DNA of 64,000 bases from Lachnospiraceae bacterium (GTDB lineage: Bacteria; Bacillota; Clostridia; Lachnospirales; Lachnospiraceae): the NCBI GenBank assembly GCA_902363835.1, contig CABJBM010000023.1, positions 44,452 through 108,451 on the forward strand, in the 5' to 3' direction. The notes under the pieces were generated by a model, which was given only the letters and a program-made list of their open reading frames with translations, made no database searches and was not told the DNA's origin. Each line of letters begins with the position of its first letter. The first letter of the stretch is position 1. The position numbers and the translations under genes are program-made. Below are positions 10,608 to 20,911 of this stretch, piece by piece.

Positions 10608-10905
10608 TAACTTCATAAACAAGTAAAAGCGTTGATAAGAACAAGTAGCAATGCCATGGACCACACAGAAAGCAGCCGGCAGATGAGAGGCGCGTGGAAA
10701 ACGGATTGTGAATACATCTTTGAGCTTCGCACCCAACGGCTGAGATGCCCAGTAGGCTGCGACGGATTCCCGCACCCGTTATTGTGCTAGAGTATCGCAT
10801 CAGGTACTCAAAGAGGTAGGCAGCGCGAGCTGTTTATAAACTTAAGGTGGTAACACGAGACTTCAGCCTCGTCCTTTTGATAGGACGGGGCTTATTTTTA
10901 TTTTA
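10608..10905 (+). ncRNA. T-box leader of tyrS
   Basis: A tRNA-sensing leader. A long structured 5' part contains a candidate specifier UAC at 10713-10715 in the context GTGAATACATC, which fits Tyr. The T-box-like sequence AAGGTGGTAACACG lies at 10844-10857. A terminator follows with stem 10865-10874 (AGCCTCGTCC) pairing with 10883-10892, then T-rich sequence. Uncharged tRNA-Tyr would favour the antiterminator and expression of tyrS. The specifier is read by eye and was not folded. Confidence 0.85.
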
Positions 10906-10923
10906 CAAAAAAGGAGAATGATG

Positions 10924-12147
10924 ATGACGATTTATGAAGAATTGAAAGCCCGGGGCTTAATCGCCCAGGTGACAAACGAAGAAGAGATCAGTAAAATGGT
11001 AAATGAAGGAAAAGCCGTATTCTATATCGGATTTGATCCTACGGCTGACAGCCTTCATGTAGGGCATTTTATGGCACTGTGCTTAATGAAGCGCCTTCAG
11101 GAGGCAGGCAATAAGCCTATCGCCCTGATCGGAGGGGGAACCGGTATGGTTGGAGATCCTTCCGGAAGAAGTGATATGCGTCAGATGATGACTGTGGATA
11201 TAATCCAGCATAACTGCGATTGCTTTAAAAAACAGATGAGCCGCTTTATTGACTTTTCCGATGGAAAGGCTCTTATGGTCAACAATGCTGACTGGCTGCT
11301 GGAATTAAATTACATTGATTTCCTCAGGGAGGTTGGCCCTCATTTTTCAGTCAACCGCATGCTGACCGCAGAATGCTATAAGCAGCGTATGGAAAGGGGA
11401 TTAAGTTTCCTGGAGTTCAACTACATGATCATGCAGAGCTATGACTTTTATGAGCTGTTTAACCGCTATGGCTGCAACATGCAGTTCGGTGGAGATGACC
11501 AGTGGAGCAACATGCTTGGAGGCACAGAGCTGATCCGCCGGAAGCTGGGAAAAGATGCCCATGCAATGACCATTACCCTGCTTTTAAATTCCGAAGGAAA
11601 CAAGATGGGAAAAACCCAGTCCGGTGCAGTGTGGCTTGATCCGGAAAAGACCTCTCCCTTTGATTTCTTCCAGTACTGGAGAAATGTTGGCGATGCAGAC
11701 GTGTTAAAATGCCTGCGCATGCTGACCTTCCTTCCTATTGAGCAGATCGACCAGATGGACAGCTGGGAAGGCAGCCAGCTGAACGAGGCAAAGGAAATCC
11801 TGGCCTATGAGCTGACTAAGCTGGTACACGGGGAAGAAGAAGCGGAAAGAGCCAAAGAGAGCGCCAGGGCGCTGTTCACCGGCGGCAATGCAGCAGATAT
11901 GCCAACCTGCGAACTGGAAGAGGCGGATTTTATTGATGAAAAGATTGATATTCTGGCCATTCTCCAGAAAGCCGGCCTGGCGCCCACCCGTTCCGAAGCA
12001 AGGCGCAATGTGGAGCAGGGAGGAGTGACCGTGGAAGGAGAGGCTGTTTCCGATGCAAAGGCCGTATTTACGAAAGAGCAGCTGTCCGGAGATGGGCTGG
12101 TGGTAAAACGCGGTAAGAAAAAGTTTGTAAGAGTAGTTGCAAAATAA
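10924..12147 (+). CDS. tyrS: Tyrosyl-tRNA synthetase
   Basis: Charges tRNA-Tyr with tyrosine in the cytoplasm. The 407-aa protein has the class I HIGH-type motif HVGH (~45-48), the KMSKS variant KMGKT (~227-231) and a C-terminal S4 RNA-binding domain ([14 protein letters not shown]). Three ATG codons lie in tandem (10918, 10921, 10924). The third is chosen because AAGGAG at 10911-10916 leaves a 7-base gap to it and almost none to the first. It is a single-gene unit between its T-box and a strong terminator. Confidence 0.97.
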   Translation: MTIYEELKARGLIAQVTNEEEISKMVNEGKAVFYIGFDPTADSLHVGHFMALCLMKRLQEAGNKPIALIGGGTGMVGDPSGRSDMRQMMTVDIIQHNCDCFKKQMSRFIDFSDGKALMVNNADWLLELNYIDFLREVGPHFSVNRMLTAECYKQRMERGLSFLEFNYMIMQSYDFYELFNRYGCNMQFGGDDQWSNMLGGTELIRRKLGKDAHAMTITLLLNSEGNKMGKTQSGAVWLDPEKTSPFDFFQYWRNVGDADVLKCLRMLTFLPIEQIDQMDSWEGSQLNEAKEILAYELTKLVHGEEEAERAKESARALFTGGNAADMPTCELEEADFIDEKIDILAILQKAGLAPTRSEARRNVEQGGVTVEGEAVSDAKAVFTKEQLSGDGLVVKRGKKKFVRVVAK

Positions 12148-12211
12148 TAGAAAGAAAGCAGCTGTTGAAAGATCAATGCCATTCAGCTAAAACTTCATAC
12201 CGCTTTAAGAT

Positions 12212-12249
12212 AGAACAGGGCACGGAAAAATACAGGCCCTGTTCTTTTT
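12212..12249 (+). terminator. Rho-independent terminator of tyrS
   Basis: AGAACAGGGC (12212-12221) pairs perfectly with GCCCTGTTCT (12236-12245), followed by a T-run. Confidence 0.88.
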
Positions 12250-12336
12250 GTGCATGTTAATAAGCACGGCATGATTTTATGATTTTCTTGGCTGTTTTTG
12301 ATTCGTAAAAACAGTTCTAAAGCTTTTATGCTGAAG

Positions 12337-12355
12337 TTTTGCAATAACTGCAAAA
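12337..12355. promoter_or_regulatory. Inverted repeat upstream of the alpha-mannosidase gene
   Basis: TTTTGCA (12337-12343) and TGCAAAA (12349-12355) form a 7-bp inverted repeat about 100 bp before the gene. TTGACA at 12369 and TATAAT at 12408 are both present but 33 bp apart, so no standard promoter can be drawn. The repeat is a candidate operator only. Confidence 0.35.
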
Positions 12356-12455
12356 ATCCTGCGGCAACTTGACAAACAATGCGTAGTCACCAGCCAATGG
12401 GATATCGTATAATGAGGAAATATGATGATCGCAACATAAAGGGAGGGATATGCAG

Positions 12456-15400
12456 ATGATGCTTGCAGCAGAACGAGACAAACGGATAAACATATGGATT
12501 GGGGAATTGAAAAACCATTTGTTTGAAATGCTTGATGAGGTGGTTTTTACCGGCTTTATCACAAAACAGCATTTTACTTATAAAGAAGCAATAAAGCAGG
12601 AGTTTTATCCCATGCCTAAGGGGACTGCCTGGGGAGGCAAATGGGAATACGGCTGGTTTCAGACAGAGATCGTCATGCCCAAAGAGGCGGAGGGAAAGCG
12701 GATTTTCCTTCACCCTGAGGTGGGTGGGGAAATGCTGGTCTGGGTAAATGGGATAACGGCAGGCTCAAAAGATTTAAAGCACGACGGAATTACACTGACC
12801 TGCTGCGCAAAGGCAGGTGAGCGTTTTTTTGTGGTAGCGGAAAGCTATGCAGGGCATGGTCCAAGGCTGGAAAAGGGCGGGCCATGCCCTCCCTGGAGCA
12901 CGGCTGTTCCCGAACCGCCGCTGTTTCAGGTGAAGACAGGCGCTTCGGATTTCGGTATCTGGAATGAAGATGCATTTCAGCTTCTCATGGATGCAGTTAC
13001 CCTTTACAAGCTTTCCCAGGGACTTGATCCCAAGTCTTTAAGAGCTATGAAAGTAAATCAGGGACTTTTGGAATTTACTTTTCTGGCAGACTTTGAACTG
13101 GACCGGGAGGCACGGGATGAATCCTTTCGCAGGGCAAGAAAAAGACTGGCACCGCTGCTTTCCTGTGTCAATGGGTCAACCGCACCGGAGTTTACCATAT
13201 TTGGACAGTCTCATCTGGATCTGGCCTGGCTCTGGCCCTGGGAGGAAACAAAGCGGAAATGTGCCAGAACCCTGTCTACACAGATTGCCTTGTCCGATGA
13301 ATATGAAGATTACAAATTCCTGTTATGTGAACCTCCCATTATGGAAAATGTGAAAGAAAACTATCCGGAGCTGTACGGACGTCTGCTTCAGAAGGTTGAA
13401 GAGGGATCTTTCATACCGGAAGGCGGAATGTACGTGGAATCGGATACCAATCTGGTATCAGGAGAGAGTCTGATCCGTCAGTGCCTTTACGGAAGAAAGT
13501 GGTTTTTGGAAGAACTGGGAAAAGAGAGCGTCTTGGTTTGGCTTCCTGATTGCTTTGGGTTTAACGGACAGCTGCCTCAGATCATGAAAGGCTGCGGAAT
13601 CCGTTACTTTGCCACTCAGAAGGTTTCCAGGGCATTAAAAGGCTGTGATGTATTTCCTTATAATAATTTCTGGTGGGAAGGTATTGACGGTACCAGGATT
13701 CTCACTCATTTTTATAAAGAGAATAACGCCCGGCTGGATCCCCTTGATTTGATCACAAGATGGCAGGAGGACCGGGTCCAGCAGGAAAATATTGATTCCT
13801 TTCTCTATCCTTTTGGATTCGGTGACGGCGGAGGCGGTGCCACCAGAGAGATGGCGGAAACAGCCCGGCGTGTAAAGGATCTGGAAGGGGCACCCCGTAC
13901 AAGTATGGAAGGTCCTGTGAGATTTTTTCAACTGCTGGAAGAGGAAGGCTCTGTAACAGAGGTTTACAGAGGGGAACTTTATCTGCCCTGGCATAGGGGA
14001 ACCTACACCTCCCAGGCGTGGATCAAGAAAGAAAACCGGCTGACGGAACGGAGGCTCCGGGAAGCAGAACTTTTAAATTCCATTGCATGCTTCACAGAAA
14101 ACGGAGAAAACCGGAGGGAAGAGCTGGAATCCTTATGGAAAGTGCTGCTTTTTCACCAGTTTCACGACATCATTCCCGGAACCTCCATTGCCAGGGTATA
14201 TGAGGATGCCAGGGAAGCGTTAAAATCCACCGGAGAAAAAGCGTTTGGCTTTTATGAAGAAGCAAGAAAGCAGATTACAGGATCAGAGGCTGACGGTATC
14301 CTATTATTCAATTCTTTATCCTGGGAGCGGGAGGAACTGGCGGAGATTCCGGCCAAAGAGGAAGAACGTCTGGTCCGGAGCGGAAGATTCCCTGTGACCC
14401 AGAAAATCGGAGACAGGCTGCTGATTCCTGTGAAGGTTCCCTCCTGCGGCTATACCGATCTTGTTGGGCGGGATCAAGCTGCCTATACCGGAATTTCAGA
14501 AGAAAAGGTATGCCGGATCTATGAGCAAGACGGTTGGTTTGTGCTGGAAAACGGATTGGTCAAGATAATAGTTGACGATCTTGGTCAGGTAAGGAGTGCC
14601 TTGGATCAGGAAACAAAAATCGAATATGTGGATGGGATAGCAAACCGGTTTTTCTTATACCAGGATATTAATGTGGATTATGATGCCTGGGAAATGAGTT
14701 CCTTCTATAAAAATGTGCCGGCAGAGCCGGGAAACAGGGCGGAGCTCGCCATAGAGGAGACAGGACCGCTTAAAGTGGTGCTTCTGGTAAAGAGGATGAT
14801 TCACCAGTCCTCTCTGATTCAGAGAATCACATTATCCTATAACAGCAGGCGGATTGATTTTGTTACGGCCATTGACTGGCAGGAAACGCATAAACTGCTG
14901 AAGACTGCTTTCCCGGTTACGATCCGGACGGAAGAAGCCTTTGAAGAAATCCAGTTTGGGTATATCAAACGCCCGACCCATCAGAACCGACGTTACGATG
15001 CAGACCGCTATGAGGTCTGTAATCACCGGTATACTGCAATGACGGAACCGGGAAGGACAGCGGCAGTGCTTAATGATTCCAAATATGGAATCAGCACCAA
15101 TGGAAATTCCATGGAACTGACACTGTTAAAAGCTCCTGTATGGCCGGATATGAATGCGGATAAAGGAATACAGGAATTTACGTATTCTTTCTATATAGAA
15201 AGCAGGAACTTTACAGAAAGCGGAGTTGTGCGGGAAGGAATGCAGTTAAACTGCCCCCTGGCATTTTGGGGAAAGGGTATCGGAGAAAAAGAATTTTTCC
15301 GGATATCAGAAGAAAATGTGATTCTGGAGACTGTGAAGATGGCAGAAGACGGCGAAAATCATATGATTTTAAGATTCTATGAAGCCATTGGAAAACATAC

Positions 15401-15569
15401 CTCCTGCCGGGCGGCAGCCGGTTTTAAAATCAGCAGCGTGTGGGAAACTGCCATGGAGGAGGAGTTGAAGGGAAGTGAGTCTGTTCCGGTGAACTTGCTT
15501 GAAAATAGCAGTGAAATGCTCTTACATTTTGCGCCTTTTGAGATTAAGACCCTTCGGCTGGTTCCATAA
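12456..15569 (+). CDS. GH38 alpha-mannosidase
   Basis: A 1037-aa cytoplasmic exo-alpha-mannosidase (no signal peptide). The N-terminal ~230 residues form the ancillary beta domain of bacterial GH38 enzymes. The catalytic domain follows with GQSHLDLAWLWPW (zinc site), WLPDCFGF (nucleophile Asp, ~365) and HQFHDIIPGTSI, then the C-terminal beta-sandwich region. Of the ATGs at 12450, 12456 and 12459, the second or third best fits the GGGAGGG at 12441-12447. It heads a cluster with an ABC sugar importer and GH105, so imported oligosaccharides probably carry terminal alpha-mannosyl (or similar) residues. Family is certain; substrate is inferred. Confidence 0.9.
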   Translation: MMLAAERDKRINIWIGELKNHLFEMLDEVVFTGFITKQHFTYKEAIKQEFYPMPKGTAWGGKWEYGWFQTEIVMPKEAEGKRIFLHPEVGGEMLVWVNGITAGSKDLKHDGITLTCCAKAGERFFVVAESYAGHGPRLEKGGPCPPWSTAVPEPPLFQVKTGASDFGIWNEDAFQLLMDAVTLYKLSQGLDPKSLRAMKVNQGLLEFTFLADFELDREARDESFRRARKRLAPLLSCVNGSTAPEFTIFGQSHLDLAWLWPWEETKRKCARTLSTQIALSDEYEDYKFLLCEPPIMENVKENYPELYGRLLQKVEEGSFIPEGGMYVESDTNLVSGESLIRQCLYGRKWFLEELGKESVLVWLPDCFGFNGQLPQIMKGCGIRYFATQKVSRALKGCDVFPYNNFWWEGIDGTRILTHFYKENNARLDPLDLITRWQEDRVQQENIDSFLYPFGFGDGGGGATREMAETARRVKDLEGAPRTSMEGPVRFFQLLEEEGSVTEVYRGELYLPWHRGTYTSQAWIKKENRLTERRLREAELLNSIACFTENGENRREELESLWKVLLFHQFHDIIPGTSIARVYEDAREALKSTGEKAFGFYEEARKQITGSEADGILLFNSLSWEREELAEIPAKEEERLVRSGRFPVTQKIGDRLLIPVKVPSCGYTDLVGRDQAAYTGISEEKVCRIYEQDGWFVLENGLVKIIVDDLGQVRSALDQETKIEYVDGIANRFFLYQDINVDYDAWEMSSFYKNVPAEPGNRAELAIEETGPLKVVLLVKRMIHQSSLIQRITLSYNSRRIDFVTAIDWQETHKLLKTAFPVTIRTEEAFEEIQFGYIKRPTHQNRRYDADRYEVCNHRYTAMTEPGRTAAVLNDSKYGISTNGNSMELTLLKAPVWPDMNADKGIQEFTYSFYIESRNFTESGVVREGMQLNCPLAFWGKGIGEKEFFRISEENVILETVKMAEDGENHMILRFYEAIGKHTSCRAAAGFKISSVWETAMEEELKGSESVPVNLLENSSEMLLHFAPFEIKTLRLVP

Positions 15570-15698
15570 ACGCAAAAAATGCGAATAAGATGATTTCAAT
15601 AATAACAAATTACGCATAGCAACAATGTAACCAAAATATTATAATGATTTCATCAGCTTTAAGATGAAAACGCCAAAACTTGATATGGAGTTAACAAA

Positions 15699-16241
15699 AT
15701 GACAAAAAAGTTAATCATTTTTATAGACAGCGGAGATACAATCATTGACGAAGGAACCGAAATACGCGATGAAAACGGTATTGTAATCCACGCGGAGTTG
15801 ATACCCGGTGCAGAGGAGACCTTAAAAGCTCTTTACGATTCCGGTTATATCATTGCCATGGTGGCGGATGGAGAAGAACAGTCCTTCACCAATGTTTATG
15901 AAGAAAACGGACTTGGTTATTGTTTCCACACCAGAACAATTTCCCAGATAGTAGGGGTCCAGAAACCTTCCGGGCAGATGTTTCAGGAGGCCATGGAGAA
16001 GAACCATCTTACAGAAGAAGACAAAAAGAGGGTGGTTATGATCGGAAACAATGTGAGAAAGGATATTGCAGGAGCCAACCGTTTTGGAATTACTTCTATT
16101 CTCATTGACTGGTCTCCACGCTATGATATGACTCCGGCTGATGAATGGGAAAGGCCGGACTATACCGTCCATGAACCGAAAGAGCTTCTGGCTCTGGCAG
16201 AAAGACTGGAGGCAGAGCTTAGAAAAGACGGAAACGTATAG
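15699..16241 (+). CDS. HAD-superfamily hydrolase
   Basis: A 180-aa HAD-like phosphatase. Motif I is DSGDT (~10-14; the common DxGDT variant in which the second Asp is replaced by Gly). A Lys in the KPSGQMF segment fits motif III, and MIGNNVRKDIAGANRFG fits motif IV. It lies 15 bp ahead of the ABC permease gene lplB on the same strand and probably shares its transcript. It may dephosphorylate a sugar phosphate from the same pathway, but nothing in the sequence gives its substrate. Confidence 0.75.
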   Translation: MTKKLIIFIDSGDTIIDEGTEIRDENGIVIHAELIPGAEETLKALYDSGYIIAMVADGEEQSFTNVYEENGLGYCFHTRTISQIVGVQKPSGQMFQEAMEKNHLTEEDKKRVVMIGNNVRKDIAGANRFGITSILIDWSPRYDMTPADEWERPDYTVHEPKELLALAERLEAELRKDGNV

Positions 16242-16256
16242 AAGGAGGGTATGGAT

Positions 16257-17195
16257 ATGATGAAAGGAAAAACAACAAAAGAAAGGATGCGAAAGATCCC
16301 GTTTAAGGTGTATTTTCGCAATACCTGGCAGCTTTATTTCATGCTTCTGATTCCGGTAATTTATATGCTCCTGTTCCGTTATAAGCCAATGATCGGAGGA
16401 GTAATTGCTTTTAAGAAATTTAATGTATTTGCCGGCATCTGGAACAGCCCGTGGGTTGGACTTGCAAACTTTAAGGAAGCCTTTGGATCAAAGGATTTCT
16501 GGAATGCATTGAAAAATACGCTGATTTTAAATGCAGGTGATTTGATCATTGGATTTCCCATTCCAGTATTTATTGCGGTATTCCTGTTTGAAATCAGAAA
16601 CATACATATCAGAAAGGCGACCCAGACAATTTTATATCTGCCTCACTTTCTTTCCTGGGTCATTATTGCCGGTATTATTACGCAGCTGTTTTCAGCCAGT
16701 GGTCTTGTCAATGATCTGATCCGGAGAGCAGGATTTACAGATGTGAACTTCTTAAGTTCTCCCTTTATCTGGCGTTTTGTGTACTGGTTTTCAGGTGTCT
16801 GGCAGTCAGCAGGCTACTCCCTGATCATTTATCTGGCAGCTCTTACAGCTACGGATCCGTCTTTGGGAGAAGCAGCGTATATAGACGGTGCAACAAGGCT
16901 TCAGAGAATCGCTCATGTTACCATCCCCCAGATCAGGCCAACGATTTCCATTATGCTCATCATGCAGCTTGGGAAAATCGTATCAATTGATTTCGACCGT
17001 CCATATATGATGGGAAATACTCTGGTAAAAAGTGCTTCAGATGTTATCAGTACATATGTTTATAACGTTGGTCTTCAGGCAGGGCGGTTTGATTTTGCCA
17101 CGGCAGTTGGATTGTTCCAGTCAGTGGTGGGAATTATCCTGATTCTTTCGGTTAATAAAGTTTCCAAAAAAATGGGAGAGGAGGGAATTATGTAA
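16257..17195 (+). CDS. ABC sugar transporter permease, LplB type
   Basis: A 312-aa inner-membrane permease of the CUT1 family with about six membrane segments. The EAA loop is visible (EAAYIDGATRLQRIAHVTIP), where the ATPase docks. The ATG at 16257 fits AGGAGG (16243-16248) better than the ATG at 16251. The gene ends in TAATG, overlapping the next permease by one base, so the two are translationally coupled. The LplB/YtcP group generally carries large or acidic oligosaccharides such as rhamnogalacturonan fragments. No ATPase gene is nearby, so a shared MsmX-type ATPase is expected. Confidence 0.9.
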   Translation: MMKGKTTKERMRKIPFKVYFRNTWQLYFMLLIPVIYMLLFRYKPMIGGVIAFKKFNVFAGIWNSPWVGLANFKEAFGSKDFWNALKNTLILNAGDLIIGFPIPVFIAVFLFEIRNIHIRKATQTILYLPHFLSWVIIAGIITQLFSASGLVNDLIRRAGFTDVNFLSSPFIWRFVYWFSGVWQSAGYSLIIYLAALTATDPSLGEAAYIDGATRLQRIAHVTIPQIRPTISIMLIMQLGKIVSIDFDRPYMMGNTLVKSASDVISTYVYNVGLQAGRFDFATAVGLFQSVVGIILILSVNKVSKKMGEEGIM

Positions 17196-18061
17196 TGGGA
17201 GAATTAAAGAGCAAGACAGAACGCAGGTTTCAGCTTTTCTGGAATACCTTTTTTGTGGCTGTCAGCATGATTGCGCTGATCCCCATCATCCGTGTTATAT
17301 CCATGTCCTTCAGCTCCAAGGATGCGATTCTGAGCGGAAAGGTTTTTCTGTATCCGGTACAGTTTACAACGGAAGCTTATGTCAGGGCATTTCGAAGCGG
17401 AAGCTTTGCATCTTCTTTTATCTATTCCGTTTTTCTCATGCTGGGATCTACGGCTATATGCATTGTCATGACAATTATGGCGGCATACCCGCTTTCAAAA
17501 AAGAATTTAAAGGGCGGAACAATCATCATGACCCTGTTTGTTGTGACCATGTATCTGGATCCGGGAATTATCCCCAAATATTTAAATGTCAAGGATTTTA
17601 AGATGATTGATACCGTATGGGCTCTGCTTATTCCGGAGGCTCTCAGCGCGTATAATATGATCATTATGTGCACTGCTTTTAAAGGGGTGGACTCTTCCCT
17701 CTATGAAGCGGCAAAGATTGATGGCTGCAATGAGATTCAGACCTTGTTCAGAGTGGCCATTCCTTTGGTTTATCCCACATTGGCCACACTCGCCCTGTTT
17801 TATGCAGTAGGCAGATGGAACCGGTTAAGTGATGTTCTGTATTATGTAAACACTTCTAAGCTGTATACGGTTCAAATGGTATTAAAACAGCTGATTGAAT
17901 CGGTTAAAATATCCCAGGAAGAGGGAATTACTTCACAGCTGGTTGCTGATAACATTAAATCGGCCAGCATTGCGATTTCCATGACACCAATGATTATTGC
18001 CTATCCGTTTATACAGAAGTATTTTACAAAGGGAATTATGCTTGGTGCGGTAAAAGGATGA
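17195..18061 (+). CDS. ABC sugar transporter permease, LplC/YtcP type
   Basis: A 288-aa second permease of the importer, with about six transmembrane segments and an EAA loop (YEAAKIDGCNEIQTLFRVAI). Its start overlaps the stop of the preceding permease gene (TAATG). It forms the heterodimeric channel with the LplB partner and receives substrate from the lipoprotein encoded 50 bp downstream. Confidence 0.9.
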   Translation: MGELKSKTERRFQLFWNTFFVAVSMIALIPIIRVISMSFSSKDAILSGKVFLYPVQFTTEAYVRAFRSGSFASSFIYSVFLMLGSTAICIVMTIMAAYPLSKKNLKGGTIIMTLFVVTMYLDPGIIPKYLNVKDFKMIDTVWALLIPEALSAYNMIIMCTAFKGVDSSLYEAAKIDGCNEIQTLFRVAIPLVYPTLATLALFYAVGRWNRLSDVLYYVNTSKLYTVQMVLKQLIESVKISQEEGITSQLVADNIKSASIAISMTPMIIAYPFIQKYFTKGIMLGAVKG

Positions 18062-18111
18062 TTGTTTATTTTTAAAATAAATATAGGAAGAAAAGAAAGG
18101 GAGGTTTTTTC

Positions 18112-19719
18112 ATGAAAAAAGTAAGATTATTGAAAAGCTGTATGGCAGTTTTTGCAGCAGCAGCCCTGGTAACCGGATGCAGTTCCGGTGCAGGCAAGGA
18201 AGCAGCGAAAGCGGCAGGCGCTGCAGAAACAAAAACTGAGGCAGCGGCTGCTGCGGATAAAGGAGAGGAAGTAACCATAAAGGTCATGGTTTGGGACAGA
18301 GGTGATGCAGCTCCTGGAACGACTGTAGAAAACAACACCCAGACGGAATGGATCAAACAGCAGATGAAGGAAATGTATAATATCAATGTGGAATACGTTT
18401 CCGTTCCAAGATCCTCTTCTGATGATAAGCTGAACATCATGATGTCTGGCGGAAGCGCTCCTGATATTGTGTTTACATACAGTCAGAGTATTTTTTATAA
18501 CTTTGCACAAAATGGTGGCCTGGCTGATCTGACCCAGGCGTATGAAACCTACGGATCTGATATTGAAAAATATGTAGCCGATGCGCAGAACATGGGCCAG
18601 CTTGATGGAAAACAGTTTGCAATCATGAAACAAAGAGGCGTGGAATCTCCTCGTCATACTGCCTATATCCGCCAGGACTGGCTGGATAAACTGGGAATGG
18701 AAATACCGAAGACAAAAGAGGAATTGACTGAGTATTTACAGGCAGTAAAGGATAAGAATCCAGGCGGAGTTAATCAGGTGATTCCGTGGGCAATGAGCGG
18801 ACGCAATGATACAGAAAAAGGTTATTTGAATTTTGTGGGATCTTATGTAAATCTTGAAAGCGACAGGGATGCTTATATTTACAGTGAGGGTTATATGGCT
18901 GTTGCTCCAGGCGCTGCCACGGGGCTTAAGAAATTAAACGAACTTTACAACAAGGGACTTATTGCAAAAGATTTTGCTACTGATACAACGGAGGATATTT
19001 ATAAGGCTTCCGTAACAGCAGGCAATGTAGGATTCTTTTTAGATGACACAGAGCGTCCATGGGATTACATTACTATCTTAAACCAGAGTACAGGCGGAAG
19101 AACCTTTGTTCCGGTACAGTGCTTTGAACTGGCTGACGGTTCCTACCGCACACCCTTTGAATATAGATATGGTATGTTCGTAATGGTTCCAAAGTCAAGC
19201 GAAAAAAAGGTCGATGCTTGTATGAAGTATCTAAACTGGCAGGCAGATCCGGAGGTTGCTGAGAATATTGTTTACACAGCAGAGCATAAGAGGGACGAAA
19301 ACGGAATCCCCATCAAATTATCCAGCGAAGAACTTTCCGGCAAAGGATATCCGGGAACCTGTGATGACTTAAATATTGTAAACCTTTCGATGGAATGGAC
19401 CAAGAGCAAAGAGGCTATCGTATCCAAATGGATAAACGATCAGTCCGTAGACTGGGAAACACCGGAGTGGTTCTCCAACTTCTATGATGTGCGTTCTGAA
19501 GGCAAATTCCGCTTCCCTGTATATTCTAATATTTCACAGGCAGAGGCTGATTATGGACAGAATGTGGTAAACATGATGATTGAATATGTTTACAAGCTGG
19601 TAAGCTGCTCACCGGATCAGTTTGACAGCATGCAGCAGACAGAATACAACAACCTTGTAAATGCAGGGCTGCAGAAGATTCTTGACGCAAGAGCAGAATA
19701 TTATGACAGCATAAAGTAA
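18112..19719 (+). CDS. Extracellular solute-binding lipoprotein of the ABC importer
   Basis: A 535-aa lipid-anchored sugar-binding protein. The signal peptide ends in the lipobox LVTGC (Cys ~23), followed by an Ala/Glu/Lys-rich linker and a family 1 (LplA-like) solute-binding fold. GGGAGG lies 7 bases before the ATG. The gene is followed by a strong terminator, so it ends the HAD-lplB-lplC-binding-protein operon. Large size (~58 kDa) is typical of LplA-type oligosaccharide binders. The ligand is probably an oligosaccharide processed by the GH38 and GH105 enzymes around it. Confidence 0.9.
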   Translation: MKKVRLLKSCMAVFAAAALVTGCSSGAGKEAAKAAGAAETKTEAAAAADKGEEVTIKVMVWDRGDAAPGTTVENNTQTEWIKQQMKEMYNINVEYVSVPRSSSDDKLNIMMSGGSAPDIVFTYSQSIFYNFAQNGGLADLTQAYETYGSDIEKYVADAQNMGQLDGKQFAIMKQRGVESPRHTAYIRQDWLDKLGMEIPKTKEELTEYLQAVKDKNPGGVNQVIPWAMSGRNDTEKGYLNFVGSYVNLESDRDAYIYSEGYMAVAPGAATGLKKLNELYNKGLIAKDFATDTTEDIYKASVTAGNVGFFLDDTERPWDYITILNQSTGGRTFVPVQCFELADGSYRTPFEYRYGMFVMVPKSSEKKVDACMKYLNWQADPEVAENIVYTAEHKRDENGIPIKLSSEELSGKGYPGTCDDLNIVNLSMEWTKSKEAIVSKWINDQSVDWETPEWFSNFYDVRSEGKFRFPVYSNISQAEADYGQNVVNMMIEYVYKLVSCSPDQFDSMQQTEYNNLVNAGLQKILDARAEYYDSIK

Positions 19720-19748
19720 TTCCTTTTACAGGGCAGCAGGCTATAAGA

Positions 19749-19812
19749 AGCTCGTTACAGCTCTTTTTCATCGAAATAATGATGATGCCGGGAAGCTGTA
19801 ACGGGCTTTTTC
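19749..19812 (+). terminator. Rho-independent terminator of the ABC operon
   Basis: A 14-bp stem (AGCTCGTTACAGCT at 19749-19762 with AGCTGTAACGGGCT at 19794-19807, one wobble pair) is followed by a T-run. It lies between the binding-protein gene and the convergent AraC gene. Confidence 0.82.
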
Positions 19813-19826
19813 TGTCCATTTGGTCT

Positions 19827-20741
19827 TTAAAAAATGGTTGGAAGGCTGTTTCCCCCTCCGTCTTTCCGGAATTCAGAAGGAGACTGACTGCAATATTTCT
19901 GAAATATGCGGTTAAATTGAGAAAAGCTGGTAAAGCCGCATTCTTCCGCCAGTTCAGAAATCTTCTTTTTGGTGTTTAAAAGCAGGTATTGTACGTTTCG
20001 GATCCGCGTCATCTGAATGTACTGGGTGAGAGTGTAGCCTGTCACATCTTTAAACTGATGGGACAGATAATAAGGACTGATATAAAATTCCCTGGAAAGG
20101 GAGTCCAGAGTCAATTCTTTCGAGTAATGATTATGAATGTAATTGGCAATGGTGTATATTTTTTTGGATGCTTCATCCTTTAATGGTTCATTGGTGTAGA
20201 TGTTAGAAGGTGCCAGCTGTCTTATTGTATAGAGAAACTCCACAAACATCCCGTGGACAATCAGGGATTTTAATTCCGGTTCCTCATCCTGGAAGGAGTA
20301 GCGGTAAATCCGGTTCAGTTTTTCGTTGATCAGCTGCTGCTGTTTGGAGGGAAAGCGGTATATGGGAAGAGGGGAGTAAAATGGTTCGAAGATCTTTTCA
20401 TAAGTTTCCGGCATTCCCCAGAGTTCAGGCGGGTATAAAAAGCCGATGACAAGCCGTTTGCTGGGAGCCCCTTTCTGATATTCCGTCCGGTGCAGAACCG
20501 ATGGCCGCAGAAGAACCAGGTCCCCGGTACGGATGGAGTAAGGGATGCCCTCTACCAGATGGCAGGCCTGGGGACTGATTAATATCATAATTTCATAAAA
20601 TGAATGAAAATGCTGGAATGGCATGTTGATATCAAAGGAACGTTCGTCGTAGTCAAAATAATAATAAAGTGATTGCTGGATATCGTTTATGGTAATATTA
20701 TGTTTTTTCTTATATAGCAGTGTATCATCAGGATTTGTCAT
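19827..20741 (-). CDS. AraC-family transcriptional regulator
   Basis: A 304-aa activator-type regulator. Residues ~35-170 form a cupin-like sugar-sensing domain (PFQHFHSFYEIMILI is the typical His-rich strand). Residues ~205-300 form the double helix-turn-helix AraC domain, ending with the CGFTSFSQFNRIFQKY signature. It is divergent from the GH105 gene and convergent with the ABC operon, so it probably controls one or both in response to an oligosaccharide. The ribosome site before its ATG is weak. Confidence 0.9.
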   Translation of the reverse strand: MTNPDDTLLYKKKHNITINDIQQSLYYYFDYDERSFDINMPFQHFHSFYEIMILISPQACHLVEGIPYSIRTGDLVLLRPSVLHRTEYQKGAPSKRLVIGFLYPPELWGMPETYEKIFEPFYSPLPIYRFPSKQQQLINEKLNRIYRYSFQDEEPELKSLIVHGMFVEFLYTIRQLAPSNIYTNEPLKDEASKKIYTIANYIHNHYSKELTLDSLSREFYISPYYLSHQFKDVTGYTLTQYIQMTRIRNVQYLLLNTKKKISELAEECGFTSFSQFNRIFQKYCSQSPSEFRKDGGGNSLPTIF

Positions 20742-20911
20742 GGGTACCGCCTTTATTCTTTCTATGGAATAAACATGTTTCGGATATGTATTATAACAGA
20801 GCGGTCACAAAATGTGCAATACATTATCTGAAAAAAAGGAAAGATATTGCAGAGATTGCAAAGTATACCAACCGATAAAGTGACTGGAAGCAGAAAGGAA
20901 GTGGCAAAGGA

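Noticed and set aside
12369..12413. TTGACA and TATAAT as a promoter for the alpha-mannosidase gene
   Set aside because: The boxes are 33 bp apart, twice the workable spacing.
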